Below, piece by piece: positions 1 through 8,563 of a stretch of 64,000 bases of DNA. The notes below the pieces were generated by a model. It saw only the letters and a list, made by a program, of their open reading frames with translations. It was not told the DNA's origin and searched no databases. This DNA comes from Iocasia fonsfrigidae (lineage in GTDB: Bacteria > Bacillota > Halanaerobiia > Halanaerobiales > DTU029). The stretch covers positions 62,001 through 126,000 of the forward strand of contig NZ_CP046640.1 of assembly GCF_017751145.1 (NCBI RefSeq), in the 5' to 3' direction. Both the position numbers and the translations under genes were made by a program. Each line of letters opens with the position of its first letter. The first letter of the stretch is position 1.

Positions 1-338
1 AAAATTAACTGATTTGACAGAAGTACCGAAATTAATAAAAAAATTTTAATGAAAAATTAACTGCTCTAAAAATGTAAGAATTACTTATCAATGAAGCATC
101 TTCGGCTTTCTGGACATTGTTTTATGAGCATATCTAGGAATTATATAGTTTTCTAGATTGCAGGTCTTTTTGCTATAATGCTGCAAGCTGTAGTTATTCA
201 TCCAAAACTGAGACAAAAAGGATGAGGAAACTTATATTACTGTTAAAATTTAAGATTCTAGCATTTGATACGAAAAATAGTTTAAGAAAGTTAAAATTAG
301 GCAAATTTTAAAGAAAAAATAATCTTTTGTTAACATTA
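1..338. other. Upstream non-coding stretch, no gene seen
   Basis: This AT-rich stretch ahead of the first operon has no open frame with a ribosome binding site. A TATAAT-like word lies at 174-179, but no -35 element at proper distance is visible. I see nothing else in it that I can support. Confidence 0.5.
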
Positions 339-389
339 TTGTAATATAACTTAGTTATAATATACTCAAACAAATTGTTTGAGAGGTGG
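339..389 (+). promoter_or_regulatory. Promoter, palindromic operator and RBS of the ABC importer operon
   Basis: A perfect 9-bp inverted repeat (CTCAAACAA, one central A, TTGTTTGAG) lies at 365-383, directly before the ribosome binding site GAGAGGTGG (381-389). A possible promoter is TTGTAA (339-344), 16-bp spacer, TATACT (361-366), which would put the palindrome over the start region. The position and symmetry suit a repressor operator, for example of a LacI-type sugar regulator. That is inference, since no regulator gene is next to the operon in this window. The palindrome is seen directly; the promoter assignment is weaker. Confidence 0.55.
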
Positions 390-399
390 CTAAATTATT

Positions 400-1719
400 A
401 TGAGAAAGAGATTTTCATTTGTTTTGTTATTAAGTTGTTTATTTCTAAATATTTTTAGTGGGATAGTATTGGCGGAAAAAATTGAACTTAGTTTCTGGCA
501 TGCTATGGGTGGCGGAACCACAGGTGTTATTCAGAGAATGGTGGAAGATTTTAATTATACTCATCCTGATATTGAAGTGAGTGTACAGTATAAAGGTAGT
601 TACCGAGAAACAGTGAATGCCGCTATTGCAGCTGCTCGTCAGGGTACTCCTCCTAGTGTTATACAGTCTTTCGAGGTTGGTACCAGGCAGAATGTAGATA
701 GTGGTATTTTTGTGCCATTTGAGGATTTATTAGTTGAGGGTGAAGTAAACTGGGATGATTTTCTTGACCCGGTATTAAATTATTATAGAGTAGATGGCAA
801 ATTATATTCTATGCCTTTTAATTCTTCTAATGCGATTCTTTATTATAATAAAGATATGTTTGCTAAAGCTGGTCTTGACCCGGGAAACCCACCGACAACA
901 TTTGAAGGGATAAGGGAAGCATCCCAGCTAATAGTTGATAAGGGTTTAGCTAAAACAGGTACTACCTGGGCACTACATTCCTGGTTTTATGAAGAATGGA
1001 TGGCTAATTTAGGACAAAACCTGGTGAATAAGGAAAATGGTAGGGCTGGTTTTGCTGATAATGCCTATCTCACTAGTGATAAATCTCTGCGGATTATTAA
1101 ATGGTGGAAGGAATTATATGATAATGGTTTATGGGTTAATGCTGGTATTGAAAACTGGTCCCAGGCACGACAAAATTTTGTTTCTAAACAGGCGGCTATG
1201 TTGATTACTTCTACTTCCAGTGTAACCAGTTTAAGTAATGAAGGCCGGGGACAGGGGTTTGAAGTGGGAACAGCACCTATGCCGATACCAGAAGGACAGG
1301 AGAGAAATGGGGCAGTAATTGGTGGTGCTTCTCTCTGGATACTTAAAAATAAAGATGAAACCGTAGAACAGGCTGCTAAAGAATTTGTCAAATGGATGAG
1401 TCTGCCGGAAAATCAGGTAAGATGGCATAAAGCCACTGGATATTTCCCGATTAGGAAGAGTGCTGTTGATTTACTTAAACTTGAAGGATGGTTTGAGGAT
1501 TATCCAAATTATAAAACAGCCTTTGAGCAGTTACAGAGCACTAAGATAGTAAGACCTACTCAGGGTGCCTTAATAGGTAGGTTTGCTGAAGTAAGAACCA
1601 TAATTGAAAAAGCTGTTGAAGCGGTTTTAAATGATAATGGTAGTATTGAAGATATTATGGAACAGGCTAATAAAGATATTAAGAAATCCCTGGAAGAGTA
1701 TAATAGAGTTATTAAATAA
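400..1719 (+). CDS. ABC transporter substrate-binding protein, UgpB-like (family 1)
   Basis: This extracellular solute-binding protein is 439 residues, the usual UgpB length. Residues 1-26 form a classic signal peptide: basic MRKR start, hydrophobic core, cleavage near VLA-E. There is no lipobox cysteine, so it is probably soluble in the periplasm of a diderm cell. The mature N terminus has the FWHAMGG motif typical of glycerol-3-phosphate/sugar binding proteins. The ATG at 400 has a good RBS. It is the first gene of a three-gene operon and would deliver ligand to the two downstream permeases. Glycerol-3-phosphate or a glycerophosphodiester is the likely ligand by family resemblance, but oligosaccharide binding cannot be excluded. 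Confidence 0.85.
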   Translation: MRKRFSFVLLLSCLFLNIFSGIVLAEKIELSFWHAMGGGTTGVIQRMVEDFNYTHPDIEVSVQYKGSYRETVNAAIAAARQGTPPSVIQSFEVGTRQNVDSGIFVPFEDLLVEGEVNWDDFLDPVLNYYRVDGKLYSMPFNSSNAILYYNKDMFAKAGLDPGNPPTTFEGIREASQLIVDKGLAKTGTTWALHSWFYEEWMANLGQNLVNKENGRAGFADNAYLTSDKSLRIIKWWKELYDNGLWVNAGIENWSQARQNFVSKQAAMLITSTSSVTSLSNEGRGQGFEVGTAPMPIPEGQERNGAVIGGASLWILKNKDETVEQAAKEFVKWMSLPENQVRWHKATGYFPIRKSAVDLLKLEGWFEDYPNYKTAFEQLQSTKIVRPTQGALIGRFAEVRTIIEKAVEAVLNDNGSIEDIMEQANKDIKKSLEEYNRVIK

Positions 1720-1760
1720 CTGCTTATAAAGACACTATCCCTAAGTTAATAAAAATAAGG

Positions 1761-1799
1761 GAAGGAAGAATATATTTGAAACAAATATATTCTTCCTTC
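1761..1799 (+). promoter_or_regulatory. Large intergenic hairpin between binding-protein and permease genes
   Basis: A perfect 17-bp inverted repeat (1761-1777 and 1783-1799) encloses the 5-base loop GAAAC. It begins 41 bases after the binding-protein stop and ends just before the permease RBS. No T-run follows, so it is not a standard terminator. Hairpins here are known to stabilise upstream binding-protein mRNA and reduce read-through into permease genes; this role is inferred. A TTG start at 1776 that would extend the permease lies inside the stem and is unlikely. Confidence 0.75.
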
Positions 1800-1820
1800 A
1801 TTAAACAAAGGAGAATTTGG

Positions 1821-2705
1821 ATGAATTCTAAATATAATGGTAAATTCATACCCTATCTATTATTATTACCATCTATACTGATATCATTTATTTTTTTATA
1901 TTATCCAGCTGTTCAATCATTTATTTTAAGCTTATATAAAACAGCTTTTCTGGGTATAAAGAAGATTTATGTGGGCCCTGAAAATTTTTTGGAATTATTA
2001 AGTTCACGGGTGTATCTGGATAGTATTCTGATGAGCATTATTTTTGCTGGTTCAGTGGTTTTAATTGGAATTAGTGTTTCGATGTTTATTGCTATTTTAT
2101 TGAATAGAGATATACCAGGTACTCAAATTTACCGTTTAGGTTTTATCTGGCCGTATGCTTTATCACCAGCGGTTGCTGGAGTAATCTTGTTATTTATGTT
2201 TAATCCTACTGCAGGTATAGTAAATTATATTACTGAAACACTATGGGGAATTAGCCCGGACTGGGTATCAAATAGTAAATTAGCTTTAGTAATGGTTATT
2301 GGGGCAGCTATCTGGAAAAACCTGGGATATAATATTGTTTTCTATCTGGCATCTTTACAAAATATACCGGATGGGGTTATGGAAGCTGCTGCTGTAGATG
2401 GTGCTAATAATGTTCAGAGATTTTTCTATATTACCTTTTCTTTTTTAAAACCAACTACTTTATTTTTAGTAATTACTAATTTGATCTATTCTTTTTTTGA
2501 TACTTTTGGTATTATAGAGACCCTTACTAAAGGTGGGCCAGTTAATGCTACTAATATTATGATTTATAATCTTTATACAGATGCCTTTAAAAATTTCAAA
2601 TCAGGTGTAGCTGCTGCCCAATCTATTATTTTGTTTTTTTTAGTTATGATATTTACAATTGTCCAATTTAAATGGTCTGATAAGAAAATACATTATGGAG
2701 GTTAG
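1821..2705 (+). CDS. ABC transporter permease, UgpA-like
   Basis: This integral membrane permease has 294 residues, the family size, with about six hydrophobic segments starting from the first helix (PYLLLLPSILISFIFLYYP). The cytoplasmic coupling (EAA) loop is visible as EAAAVDGANNVQRFFYI around residues 190-207. I chose ATG 1821, preceded by AAAGGAG, over the TTG at 1776 because the latter sits in the hairpin and adds an unusual tail. Its stop is immediately followed by the next permease gene, so the two are co-translated and probably form the heterodimeric channel. Confidence 0.85.
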   Translation: MNSKYNGKFIPYLLLLPSILISFIFLYYPAVQSFILSLYKTAFLGIKKIYVGPENFLELLSSRVYLDSILMSIIFAGSVVLIGISVSMFIAILLNRDIPGTQIYRLGFIWPYALSPAVAGVILLFMFNPTAGIVNYITETLWGISPDWVSNSKLALVMVIGAAIWKNLGYNIVFYLASLQNIPDGVMEAAAVDGANNVQRFFYITFSFLKPTTLFLVITNLIYSFFDTFGIIETLTKGGPVNATNIMIYNLYTDAFKNFKSGVAAAQSIILFFLVMIFTIVQFKWSDKKIHYGG

Positions 2706-3554
2706 GTGTTTAAAGTGCTTGGATACCATTCCAAAAAACTAGTTAATTATTGTCTACATCATTTAATTTTGTTAATTTTACTATTAATAATTGCTTTTCC
2801 CTTGATATTTGCTTTAATTAAGAGTACCCAGACTATTACTGAGATTTTTACATATCCCCCTAAAATGACAATTGGTAGCGCTTTACTGGAAAATTACTTT
2901 ACTGTGTGGAATGACTATAATTTAAAACAATATATTTTAAATACTGGTTTTATTGCTTTGGTAATAACAGTGGGTAAGATTATTTTATCTATCTTGGCTG
3001 CTTTTGCCTTTGTGTTTTATGATTTTTCTGCTAAAAATTTGATTTTTATCTTTGTTTTAATTACTTTGATGTTACCTATACCTGTTCGAATTGTTCCTCT
3101 TTTTGATCTTATGAAACAATTACACTGGGGGGATACCTTTTATGCCTTGATTGTTCCTTTTTTGGCCAGTGCCACAGGAACATTTTTATTCAGGCAATTT
3201 TTCAAATCATTCCCCAGCAATTTAGTTGATGCGGCAAAGGTTGATGGAGCTGGTCCAATACGATTTTTACTACAAATTTTAATACCAATGTCTCTTAATG
3301 TAATTGGAGCACTGGCTGTCATTGAGATAGTATATGTTTGGAACCAATACCTTTGGCCTTTGATTATTATCAGCACGAATAGTAAGAATGTTATTCAGGT
3401 TGGATTAAATTCCTTAATAGGCACCGCTGACCAGGGTACTGATTGGGGAATAGTTATGGCTGGGGCTGTTTTAGCACTATTGCCTCCCTTGATTTTATTT
3501 ATTATTCTGCAGCAGCAGATAATACAAGGTTTTTCTCTTGGTAATGAGAAATAA
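2706..3554 (+). CDS. ABC transporter permease, UgpE-like
   Basis: The second permease subunit has 282 residues with six predicted membrane segments and the EAA-type loop DAAKVDGAGPIRFLLQI around residues 176-192. The GTG start at 2706 abuts the previous stop and has GGAGG 5 bases upstream. It ends the operon. No ATPase (UgpC/MsmK type) or glycerophosphodiesterase gene follows, because the tRNA-Ser locus begins within 80 bases. The importer therefore presumably uses an ATPase encoded elsewhere, as is known for several Firmicute sugar importers. The substrate is uncertain. Confidence 0.85.
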   Translation: MFKVLGYHSKKLVNYCLHHLILLILLLIIAFPLIFALIKSTQTITEIFTYPPKMTIGSALLENYFTVWNDYNLKQYILNTGFIALVITVGKIILSILAAFAFVFYDFSAKNLIFIFVLITLMLPIPVRIVPLFDLMKQLHWGDTFYALIVPFLASATGTFLFRQFFKSFPSNLVDAAKVDGAGPIRFLLQILIPMSLNVIGALAVIEIVYVWNQYLWPLIIISTNSKNVIQVGLNSLIGTADQGTDWGIVMAGAVLALLPPLILFIILQQQIIQGFSLGNEK

Positions 3555-3583
3555 ATAAATTAATGGTAAACTCTGATTAGCTC

Positions 3584-3612
3584 TTGACAAAGCAGGGTTT
3601 ATATAGTAAAAT
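3584..3612 (+). promoter_or_regulatory. Promoter of tRNA-Ser
   Basis: TTGACA at 3584-3589, a 17-bp spacer and TAAAAT at 3607-3612 form a near-consensus sigma-70 promoter 17 bases before the tRNA. It lies on the host side of the integration point, so the tRNA keeps its own promoter after prophage insertion. Confidence 0.75.
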
Positions 3613-3628
3613 TTATAACGTGCTATAT

Positions 3629-3716
3629 GGAGGGATGTCCGAATTGGCTAAGGAGCCGGACTTGAAATCCGGTGAAGCCGAAAGGTGTCTGGGTTCGAGT
3701 CCCAGTCCCTCCGCCA
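3629..3716 (+). tRNA. tRNA-Ser (anticodon TGA), prophage integration target
   Basis: This is a complete class II tRNA with encoded CCA. The acceptor is GGAGGGA (3629-3635) pairing with TCCCTCC. The anticodon stem CCGGA/TCCGG encloses loop CTTGAAA with anticodon TGA at 3663-3665. A variable arm, then the T arm CTGGG TTCGAGT CCCAG, follow. Bases 3657 onward are duplicated at the far end of the prophage, so the 3' part is supplied by the attachment sequence and the gene remains intact. Confidence 0.97.
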
Positions 3717-3732
3717 TTAATATGACAAGGAT
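3657..3732 (+). repeat. Left attachment site (attL)
   Basis: These 76 bases recur without mismatch at 43192-43267. The copy covers the tRNA-Ser from the anticodon stem to CCA plus 16 downstream bases. Recombination between the copies would release the phage and leave one intact tRNA-Ser. Confidence 0.95.
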
Positions 3733-3733
3733 G

Positions 3734-3764
3734 AGAACCTATCAGTTAGATAGGTTCTTTTTTT
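3734..3764 (+). terminator. Phage-borne terminator behind tRNA-Ser
   Basis: Stem AGAACCTATC / GATAGGTTCT with loop AGTTA is followed by a run of Ts on the plus strand. It lies just inside the phage, so it replaces the host terminator that integration displaced to 43285. The integrase stop codon (3746-3748) falls in its loop. Confidence 0.8.
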
Positions 3765-4936
3765 AATTTTTGAGGGTTTGTCGCCATATTGTCGCCATTT
3801 GAATTTTTTAAGGCTTTTGATATGCTGTCAACTGCTTCTTTTTTCATTTTATCAGTGACGTGCGAATAAGTATTTGCAGTAGTATTATATGTTGCATGGC
3901 CCATTATTTTTTGCAGGGTTTTCATCTTTGTCCCTTCCTGGAGGGAAAGGGTAGCAAAGGTATGTCTTAAGTCATGGAAACGGTAATTCTGGCTTATTTC
4001 AGCCTCTTTTAAGATATTATTAAATTTCTTAGTGATTCCCTGGGGGTTTCGAGGACTGCCATCGCCATAACAAAATACTAGATCATGCTTTTTATATTTT
4101 TTACCCAGCTGTAATTTTATTTCAGCCTGTTTACTTTTTAGTTTTTTTAGTATTTTTAAGACATTGTCTGGAATGCCCATCTCCCTTTTACTTGATTCAG
4201 TCTTTAGCTCTCTTAATTTCACCCCTTTATTTCTTAAATGCTGGGCCTGCTGCCTTACTTTTATTTCTCCTTTATCCCAGTTAATGTCTGACCATCTAAG
4301 TCCTAATAATTCTCCCCGTCTCATACCGGTATAGATTGCTGTTATTAATATTTCAAAGAACCAGGTCCCTTTAGCTATTTCAATTATTTTATTTATTTGT
4401 TCAGGAGAAAAGGTATTGAATTCTGGTTTTTTTACAGAAGGCGCATCAACATACTCACAGGGGTTATTCTCAATTATTTGCCATTTCGCAGCCACTTTAA
4501 GGGCACGCGATAATACTCTGTGGTGATATTGCACTGTACGAGCTGATAACCCACCTTCTCCATTAATACGGCCTTCTTTAAGCTTATAATTTTGATAACC
4601 CATGATATGTTTTGAATTAATTTCATTCATTCTTAGTTTACCTAGGGCTGGGATAAGGTGTTTTTCTACTATCATCTTATAACTAGCATAGGTCCTTGGT
4701 GCAAGGTCTGCACAATCTTCTTTTAGCCATTCTCTAAGGTGCTTCTCAAGAGTAATCTTTGATCCATCAATACTTGTCCCTTTTTTATATTCTTCAATCA
4801 ATTTTGCCTCTAGTATTTTAGCCTCTTTTTTTGTTTCTGCGGTACCGTATTTCCTTTTCCTTTTACCAGTGACAGGGTCATGACCAGCTTCAACCGATAT
4901 CTGCCATTTACCATTTCTTTTAATTATACTCATCAT
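3746..4936 (-). CDS. int: Tyrosine recombinase (phage integrase)
   Basis: This site-specific recombinase has 396 residues and catalyses insertion and excision at the tRNA-Ser repeats. An N-terminal arm-binding region of about 55 residues (KRNGKWQISVEAGHDP) is followed by a SAM-like core-binding domain (about 62-160) and the catalytic domain. The catalytic residues are visible: R206 in TGMRRGE, a Lys near 249, H321 and R324 in HDLRH, H347, and nucleophile Y357 in NTYSHV. The start ATG 4936 has AAAGGGGA upstream. It is transcribed toward attL, the standard arrangement. The 3' coding end contains two copies of TGTCGCCAT, possible arm-type binding sites. Confidence 0.95.
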   Translation of the reverse strand: MMSIIKRNGKWQISVEAGHDPVTGKRKRKYGTAETKKEAKILEAKLIEEYKKGTSIDGSKITLEKHLREWLKEDCADLAPRTYASYKMIVEKHLIPALGKLRMNEINSKHIMGYQNYKLKEGRINGEGGLSARTVQYHHRVLSRALKVAAKWQIIENNPCEYVDAPSVKKPEFNTFSPEQINKIIEIAKGTWFFEILITAIYTGMRRGELLGLRWSDINWDKGEIKVRQQAQHLRNKGVKLRELKTESSKREMGIPDNVLKILKKLKSKQAEIKLQLGKKYKKHDLVFCYGDGSPRNPQGITKKFNNILKEAEISQNYRFHDLRHTFATLSLQEGTKMKTLQKIMGHATYNTTANTYSHVTDKMKKEAVDSISKALKNSNGDNMATNPQKLKKEPI

Positions 4937-5046
4937 AATTCCCCTTTCACAAACATTTATTCACATAATAGACTAAAATTGAGCATAATATATACATTTG
5001 TTCGCTTTGATGTGAAAAAATATACCCCCAGGGAGGGCTATTGTGA

Positions 5047-5223
5047 TTATGCTTCTAAGATACCTAGCATTAAAGCAAACTCATCATTTTCTCTAAGGAT
5101 ATTACGCATCTGCTCAATAATTTCCAGATGTTCATTTTCCTTAATGTATATTCCAAACTTGACTACCCTAAGTTTCTTAGTGATAACACTTCTTTCAGCA
5201 AAAAGTAAAATGTTATTATTCAT
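5047..5223 (-). CDS. Small lysogeny-module protein, 58 aa, unknown
   Basis: This short frame begins at ATG 5223 with a strong GGGAGG four bases upstream and ends at 5047. The product (MNNNILLFAERSVITKKL...) is mixed alpha/beta in character, with a C-terminal amphipathic stretch (EIIEQMRNILRENDEFA). I do not recognise it. It sits between integrase and the large zinc-ribbon gene on the same strand, so it may belong to the lysogenic transcript. It is supported by its RBS and its tight fit, not by homology. Confidence 0.6.
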   Translation of the reverse strand: MNNNILLFAERSVITKKLRVVKFGIYIKENEHLEIIEQMRNILRENDEFALMLGILEA

Positions 5224-5242
5224 GATGCCTCCCGGGAAAAAA

Positions 5243-7411
5243 TTAATTTAATTCAAAATCCATAAACAAATAAAATTCGCTTTCATATTCCCCCGTCTTG
5301 TCAACTTCTAAGCTAATTGAATAATTATCATAATTCTTTTCTGCAACATATCCCCAATTTTCACGCTGGAAATTAAGCTCAGACCTTCCAATAGACCAAC
5401 CATCTTCCTTGAAATCAGATACAAATTTATATAAATCTTCTCTATTATAGTTTCCTTTTCCTAGAATTGATCTCAAAGCAACATCCATAGCTTGTACAGC
5501 CTGTCTTCTTCTGGAAAGAAATTTATTTGTAGAATCTATTTCTGAAAAATCTTCAGTTAAGCCAATTGACAATCGAAATTTATTTAAATCAGGGTTATTA
5601 TTTCCCAACTCATCCATAGGAGGATTATAAATTTTCATATCTACTTTAATGGAATTACCGAAAACAACACGATAAACCCCGCCGCCTGAATTTTTCCAAC
5701 CAGACGCTCTTAATTTTTCTATTTCTGTTTTTTCTAATTTAAGCCACGACCACCATTTTTCATCTATTCTATTGCTGTCTATGCCTTCCGTATCTTTTTG
5801 TATATTCTCTAAGGTGTAATTCCATTTTTCAACAAAAGGATCTCTAAAATCTTCAACACCATGAATTAATTTATATAAAGCAGACGATTCCTTGTTTTGG
5901 TCTACAATGTTATCAATTTCAACCAGGCCTTTATTAGTGTAAAGAGGATTATCTGTATTGTCTTCAACCACTTCCTGTTGTATTTGCTGGTTTGCTACTT
6001 CACTAGTGTTTTTATCATCAGTGTCGACAAACCACATTAATAAAAACACCCCTAACCATATTGAAGCAATAATTTTTCCTGTATTTTTAAATTTATTAGA
6101 CTTAAAAATAAAGAATATGCCTACAGGGGGAAGCATTAAGGTCAATAAAACAATTAATGTTTTTTTAAGATGGCCTCCTTTTTTAGCTCCTATTAAATAT
6201 TCCTCATCATTTGTCTTTTCTACTTGAGTAGTTTTTTCTTTTTTTATGTCTTCCGCCTTTTTATATTGCCAGACTTTATTGCAATCATTGCATTTTAGTG
6301 TAATTGATTTTATAAAGGGCGTAGATATAGTAGTTACTAAGGAAATAAAAGAAAAAACATAGCCTATAGGTCTATAAATAAGAAGAAACAATATAGAAAA
6401 AATCCAAAAGCCTATTATAATATGATGATTAGGTACTTCTTTGACATTATTTGATTGACATTTAGGGCAAGGCTCCCATGTAGTTTTACTCATATTTCCC
6501 TCTTTGTTACTTTTAGCGGTTTTTTCTTTTGTGATGTTATCGGCATATATTTCTTCGTTGATATTAGAATAATTATTATTAATTTCTACATTATCCATAA
6601 AAATAAAATTATCATTTTCTAATTTAGGATATATCCCGGTAGCTACTTCTCTGAATTGTCCATTTACTTCCTTATAATTAGTAATATAGCCCCAATTTTC
6701 ATTTTTAGTAGGGTTTATTTTCTGAGGAAATTTTTTAAATTTTTCTTTCACATTTTCCACATTTAAAGCTGGACAGATTTCATATTCTTTTATATTTTTC
6801 ATTAACTCGTGATAAATTTTGTCTTTATTAAAAACCCACTCGTTTGAATCATTAAATTGTCCATAAGACAACCATCCGCTTTGTGCACTATATCTATTAA
6901 AAGGCATATTTAATTTTTTACAACCCCAAAAATTCATATTATAATCTTCTTCTCCAAAGCAGTATCTTTGTTGATCATATGATTCTACCTTCTCTTTATA
7001 ACAATTTAAAGGCCTATAAATATCACTTTTTGAAACTGCTTTTCCATCTAAATAAAATTCGGCTGTTTTCCAGTTGGATATTAAATCCATCAAATTAAAT
7101 ATATAATTTATTTCTGTAAGTGGTATAGTAACGCTATGCTCTATGTCCTTGTCCTTTCCTTCTGTACTATATGAATCAAAATTACTAGCTATATCAATAG
7201 CGCGTTTATAATTTCTAGAGCTACTGTATCTAAATTTAATTGTAATGCTTTTATTTTCATCATTAGTAGTTTTTTCATTTAGTTTATCTTTAGCTATAAT
7301 TGGTTTACCGCATTTTGAACAAAACTTATCATTTTCATTAACCTCATTACCACACTCTGGACAATAAATAATTATCACTCCTTTTTGTCGTATTTTATCG
7401 AAATGTGTCAA
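5243..7411 (-). CDS. Large zinc-ribbon membrane protein of the lysogeny module
   Basis: This 722-residue protein has unknown function. The N terminus carries a double CxxC zinc ribbon (YCPECG...FCSKCG), followed by a long soluble region. A second CPxC...CNDC ribbon is interrupted by hydrophobic helices (HHIIIGFWIFSILFLLIY and following). Further membrane segments (TLIVLLTLMLPPVGIFFIF; IIASIWLGVFLLMWFV) precede a C-terminal soluble domain of about 240 residues. The TTG at 7411 has no RBS. An AAAGGAG at about 7379-7385 lies just before the zinc ribbon, so translation may start at an AUU codon near 7372 or 7369. Lying between integrase and ImmA, it is probably expressed in the lysogen. An exclusion or defence role is possible but speculative. 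Confidence 0.75.
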   Translation of the reverse strand: MTHFDKIRQKGVIIIYCPECGNEVNENDKFCSKCGKPIIAKDKLNEKTTNDENKSITIKFRYSSSRNYKRAIDIASNFDSYSTEGKDKDIEHSVTIPLTEINYIFNLMDLISNWKTAEFYLDGKAVSKSDIYRPLNCYKEKVESYDQQRYCFGEEDYNMNFWGCKKLNMPFNRYSAQSGWLSYGQFNDSNEWVFNKDKIYHELMKNIKEYEICPALNVENVKEKFKKFPQKINPTKNENWGYITNYKEVNGQFREVATGIYPKLENDNFIFMDNVEINNNYSNINEEIYADNITKEKTAKSNKEGNMSKTTWEPCPKCQSNNVKEVPNHHIIIGFWIFSILFLLIYRPIGYVFSFISLVTTISTPFIKSITLKCNDCNKVWQYKKAEDIKKEKTTQVEKTNDEEYLIGAKKGGHLKKTLIVLLTLMLPPVGIFFIFKSNKFKNTGKIIASIWLGVFLLMWFVDTDDKNTSEVANQQIQQEVVEDNTDNPLYTNKGLVEIDNIVDQNKESSALYKLIHGVEDFRDPFVEKWNYTLENIQKDTEGIDSNRIDEKWWSWLKLEKTEIEKLRASGWKNSGGGVYRVVFGNSIKVDMKIYNPPMDELGNNNPDLNKFRLSIGLTEDFSEIDSTNKFLSRRRQAVQAMDVALRSILGKGNYNREDLYKFVSDFKEDGWSIGRSELNFQRENWGYVAEKNYDNYSISLEVDKTGEYESEFYLFMDFELN

Positions 7412-7431
7412 AACATATGTTCGCTAAATAA

Positions 7432-7773
7432 TCAAAAATAATTAGCAGCTTCCATGACTGCCTTTGCAAAATCGTCTGCCTCATTTTCTATAGTAGAATA
7501 CTGCATGTCCAGTCCTATGAAATAACCAACATCAGGCATGTCATAAAGTATATGCTCTACTTCATGTAAGTACACCTCCTTTTGCATTTCTGTTGAAAGA
7601 TTTTTATTAATAATTATTATGTAAGAATCAAATCTAGATTTATAAACAAAGCCCCAGAGGCCTGATTTAAGAGCGTATAATCTATGAAATATATTATTAG
7701 ACCGTGCTATTTGTTGTAACCCTATATAAGCCCGTTGTAACGATGTACGGATATTTTTAGCATCTTGGTTCAA
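7432..7773 (-). CDS. ImmA/IrrE-type metallopeptidase
   Basis: This protein of 113 residues contains the zinc motif HEVEH (residues 70-74) followed by a probable third ligand E98 in ENEAD, the pattern of ImmA/IrrE (Peptidase_M78) proteins. Known relatives cleave a helix-turn-helix repressor to relieve immunity after DNA damage or a cell-cell signal. It lies two genes downstream of an ImmR-like repressor on the same strand, the expected pairing. The start is TTG 7773 with GGGGAG nine bases upstream. It is shorter at the N terminus than some family members, but the catalytic core is complete. Confidence 0.8.
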   Translation of the reverse strand: MNQDAKNIRTSLQRAYIGLQQIARSNNIFHRLYALKSGLWGFVYKSRFDSYIIIINKNLSTEMQKEVYLHEVEHILYDMPDVGYFIGLDMQYSTIENEADDFAKAVMEAANYF

Positions 7774-7824
7774 TCACATCACTCCCCGGTACATACCCCA
7801 TTAACTAACATTTGCTTTATCTGT

Positions 7825-8085
7825 TTATTTATTAATTACATTTTTAATAACTTCTATATCAATTCTATTTTTAGAGGAAGTTATATTAGCCAGGCTTACA
7901 TCAGAACGTATTTCTTCAATATTATTATTTATATTTTCAAGTTTTCCATTTGCTTCAGTGCGAAATTCTGATAATCCAGCTGTTTGTTCAAAAGTAGCAT
8001 TTACTCTATTTTCTATTCTGTCTAACTTACTATCCATACTTTCAATTTTATTTAATATTTTCTCGAACATTTCTTGGTTATTCAT
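7825..8085 (-). CDS. Coiled-coil protein of the immunity module, 86 aa
   Basis: The product is almost entirely heptad-patterned (EMFEKILNKIESMDSKLDRI, then NINNNIEEIRSDV), so it is predicted to be a coiled coil. I chose ATG 8085 (MNNQEMF) because AAGGAAG precedes it and it lies just after the repressor stop at 8102; a longer frame would overlap the repressor. Small coiled-coil proteins of this type are common beside phage repressors. Function is unknown; a role in repressor oligomerisation or in coupling to ImmA would be a guess. Confidence 0.7.
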   Translation of the reverse strand: MNNQEMFEKILNKIESMDSKLDRIENRVNATFEQTAGLSEFRTEANGKLENINNNIEEIRSDVSLANITSSKNRIDIEVIKNVINK

Positions 8086-8101
8086 TTTACTCGCTTCCTT
8101 T

Positions 8102-8503
8102 CTATCTCCCATTATATCTTTCTTCTTCCTCTTTCTCAAAAGTTTTGATAATCTCTATAATCTGTTTAATAGCAGCTGGGTCTAAATCACGTGTCTGTTT
8201 AAACATCAGCTGCAAATCTTCCCTTTCTTTAAGCTCGTCCCAGAAGGAGAGAAGCTCTGGATCGTCAGAAAGGGCGGCTTTAATTTTATCTGCAGGGGAA
8301 CGTTCGGAAGATTCTCCTAAAAGATAATCTACTGAAACATTAAAAATCTTTGCAAGGCTTATAAGTGTCTTATTATCTATATTTCTTTTGCCTTGTTCAT
8401 ATAAGCCAACTGCAGCTCTAGTTATTCCTAGTTTATCTGCTACCTCTTTTTGAGTCATATTATTTTCTTCTCTTAGTTGTCTTAGTCTATTAGAAGTATC
8501 CAT
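8102..8503 (-). CDS. XRE-family lysogeny repressor, ImmR/cI-like
   Basis: The 133-residue protein begins with a helix-turn-helix domain (residues 5-62; MTQKEVADKLGITRAAVGLYEQG, ending SVDYLLGES). It continues with a short acidic helical tail and has no LexA-type autocleavage domain. That fits an ImmR-type repressor inactivated by a separate ImmA protease, which is encoded just downstream. ATG 8503 has AGGAGG six bases away. It is divergent from the Cro-like gene at 8654, and the three operators lie between them, so it probably represses the lytic promoter and regulates itself. Confidence 0.88.
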   Translation of the reverse strand: MDTSNRLRQLREENNMTQKEVADKLGITRAAVGLYEQGKRNIDNKTLISLAKIFNVSVDYLLGESSERSPADKIKAALSDDPELLSFWDELKEREDLQLMFKQTRDLDPAAIKQIIEIIKTFEKEEEERYNGR

Positions 8504-8563
8504 GGCAACCTCCTGTTTCTAATAATTAAATTATACTACAATATGTATCGTTTTTAAACTGAA

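Noticed and set aside
1776-1820. Upstream TTG extension of the first permease
   Set aside because: The TTG lies inside a 17-bp hairpin stem, and the ATG at 1821 has its own AAAGGAG.
3584-3766. 60-codon open frame on the plus strand
   Set aside because: It runs through the tRNA-Ser gene and the attachment site; its start is the -35 box of the tRNA promoter.
4880-5251. 123-codon plus-strand frame beside the integrase
   Set aside because: It is the antisense shadow of the integrase start and of the RBS-supported minus-strand 58-aa gene (5047-5223).
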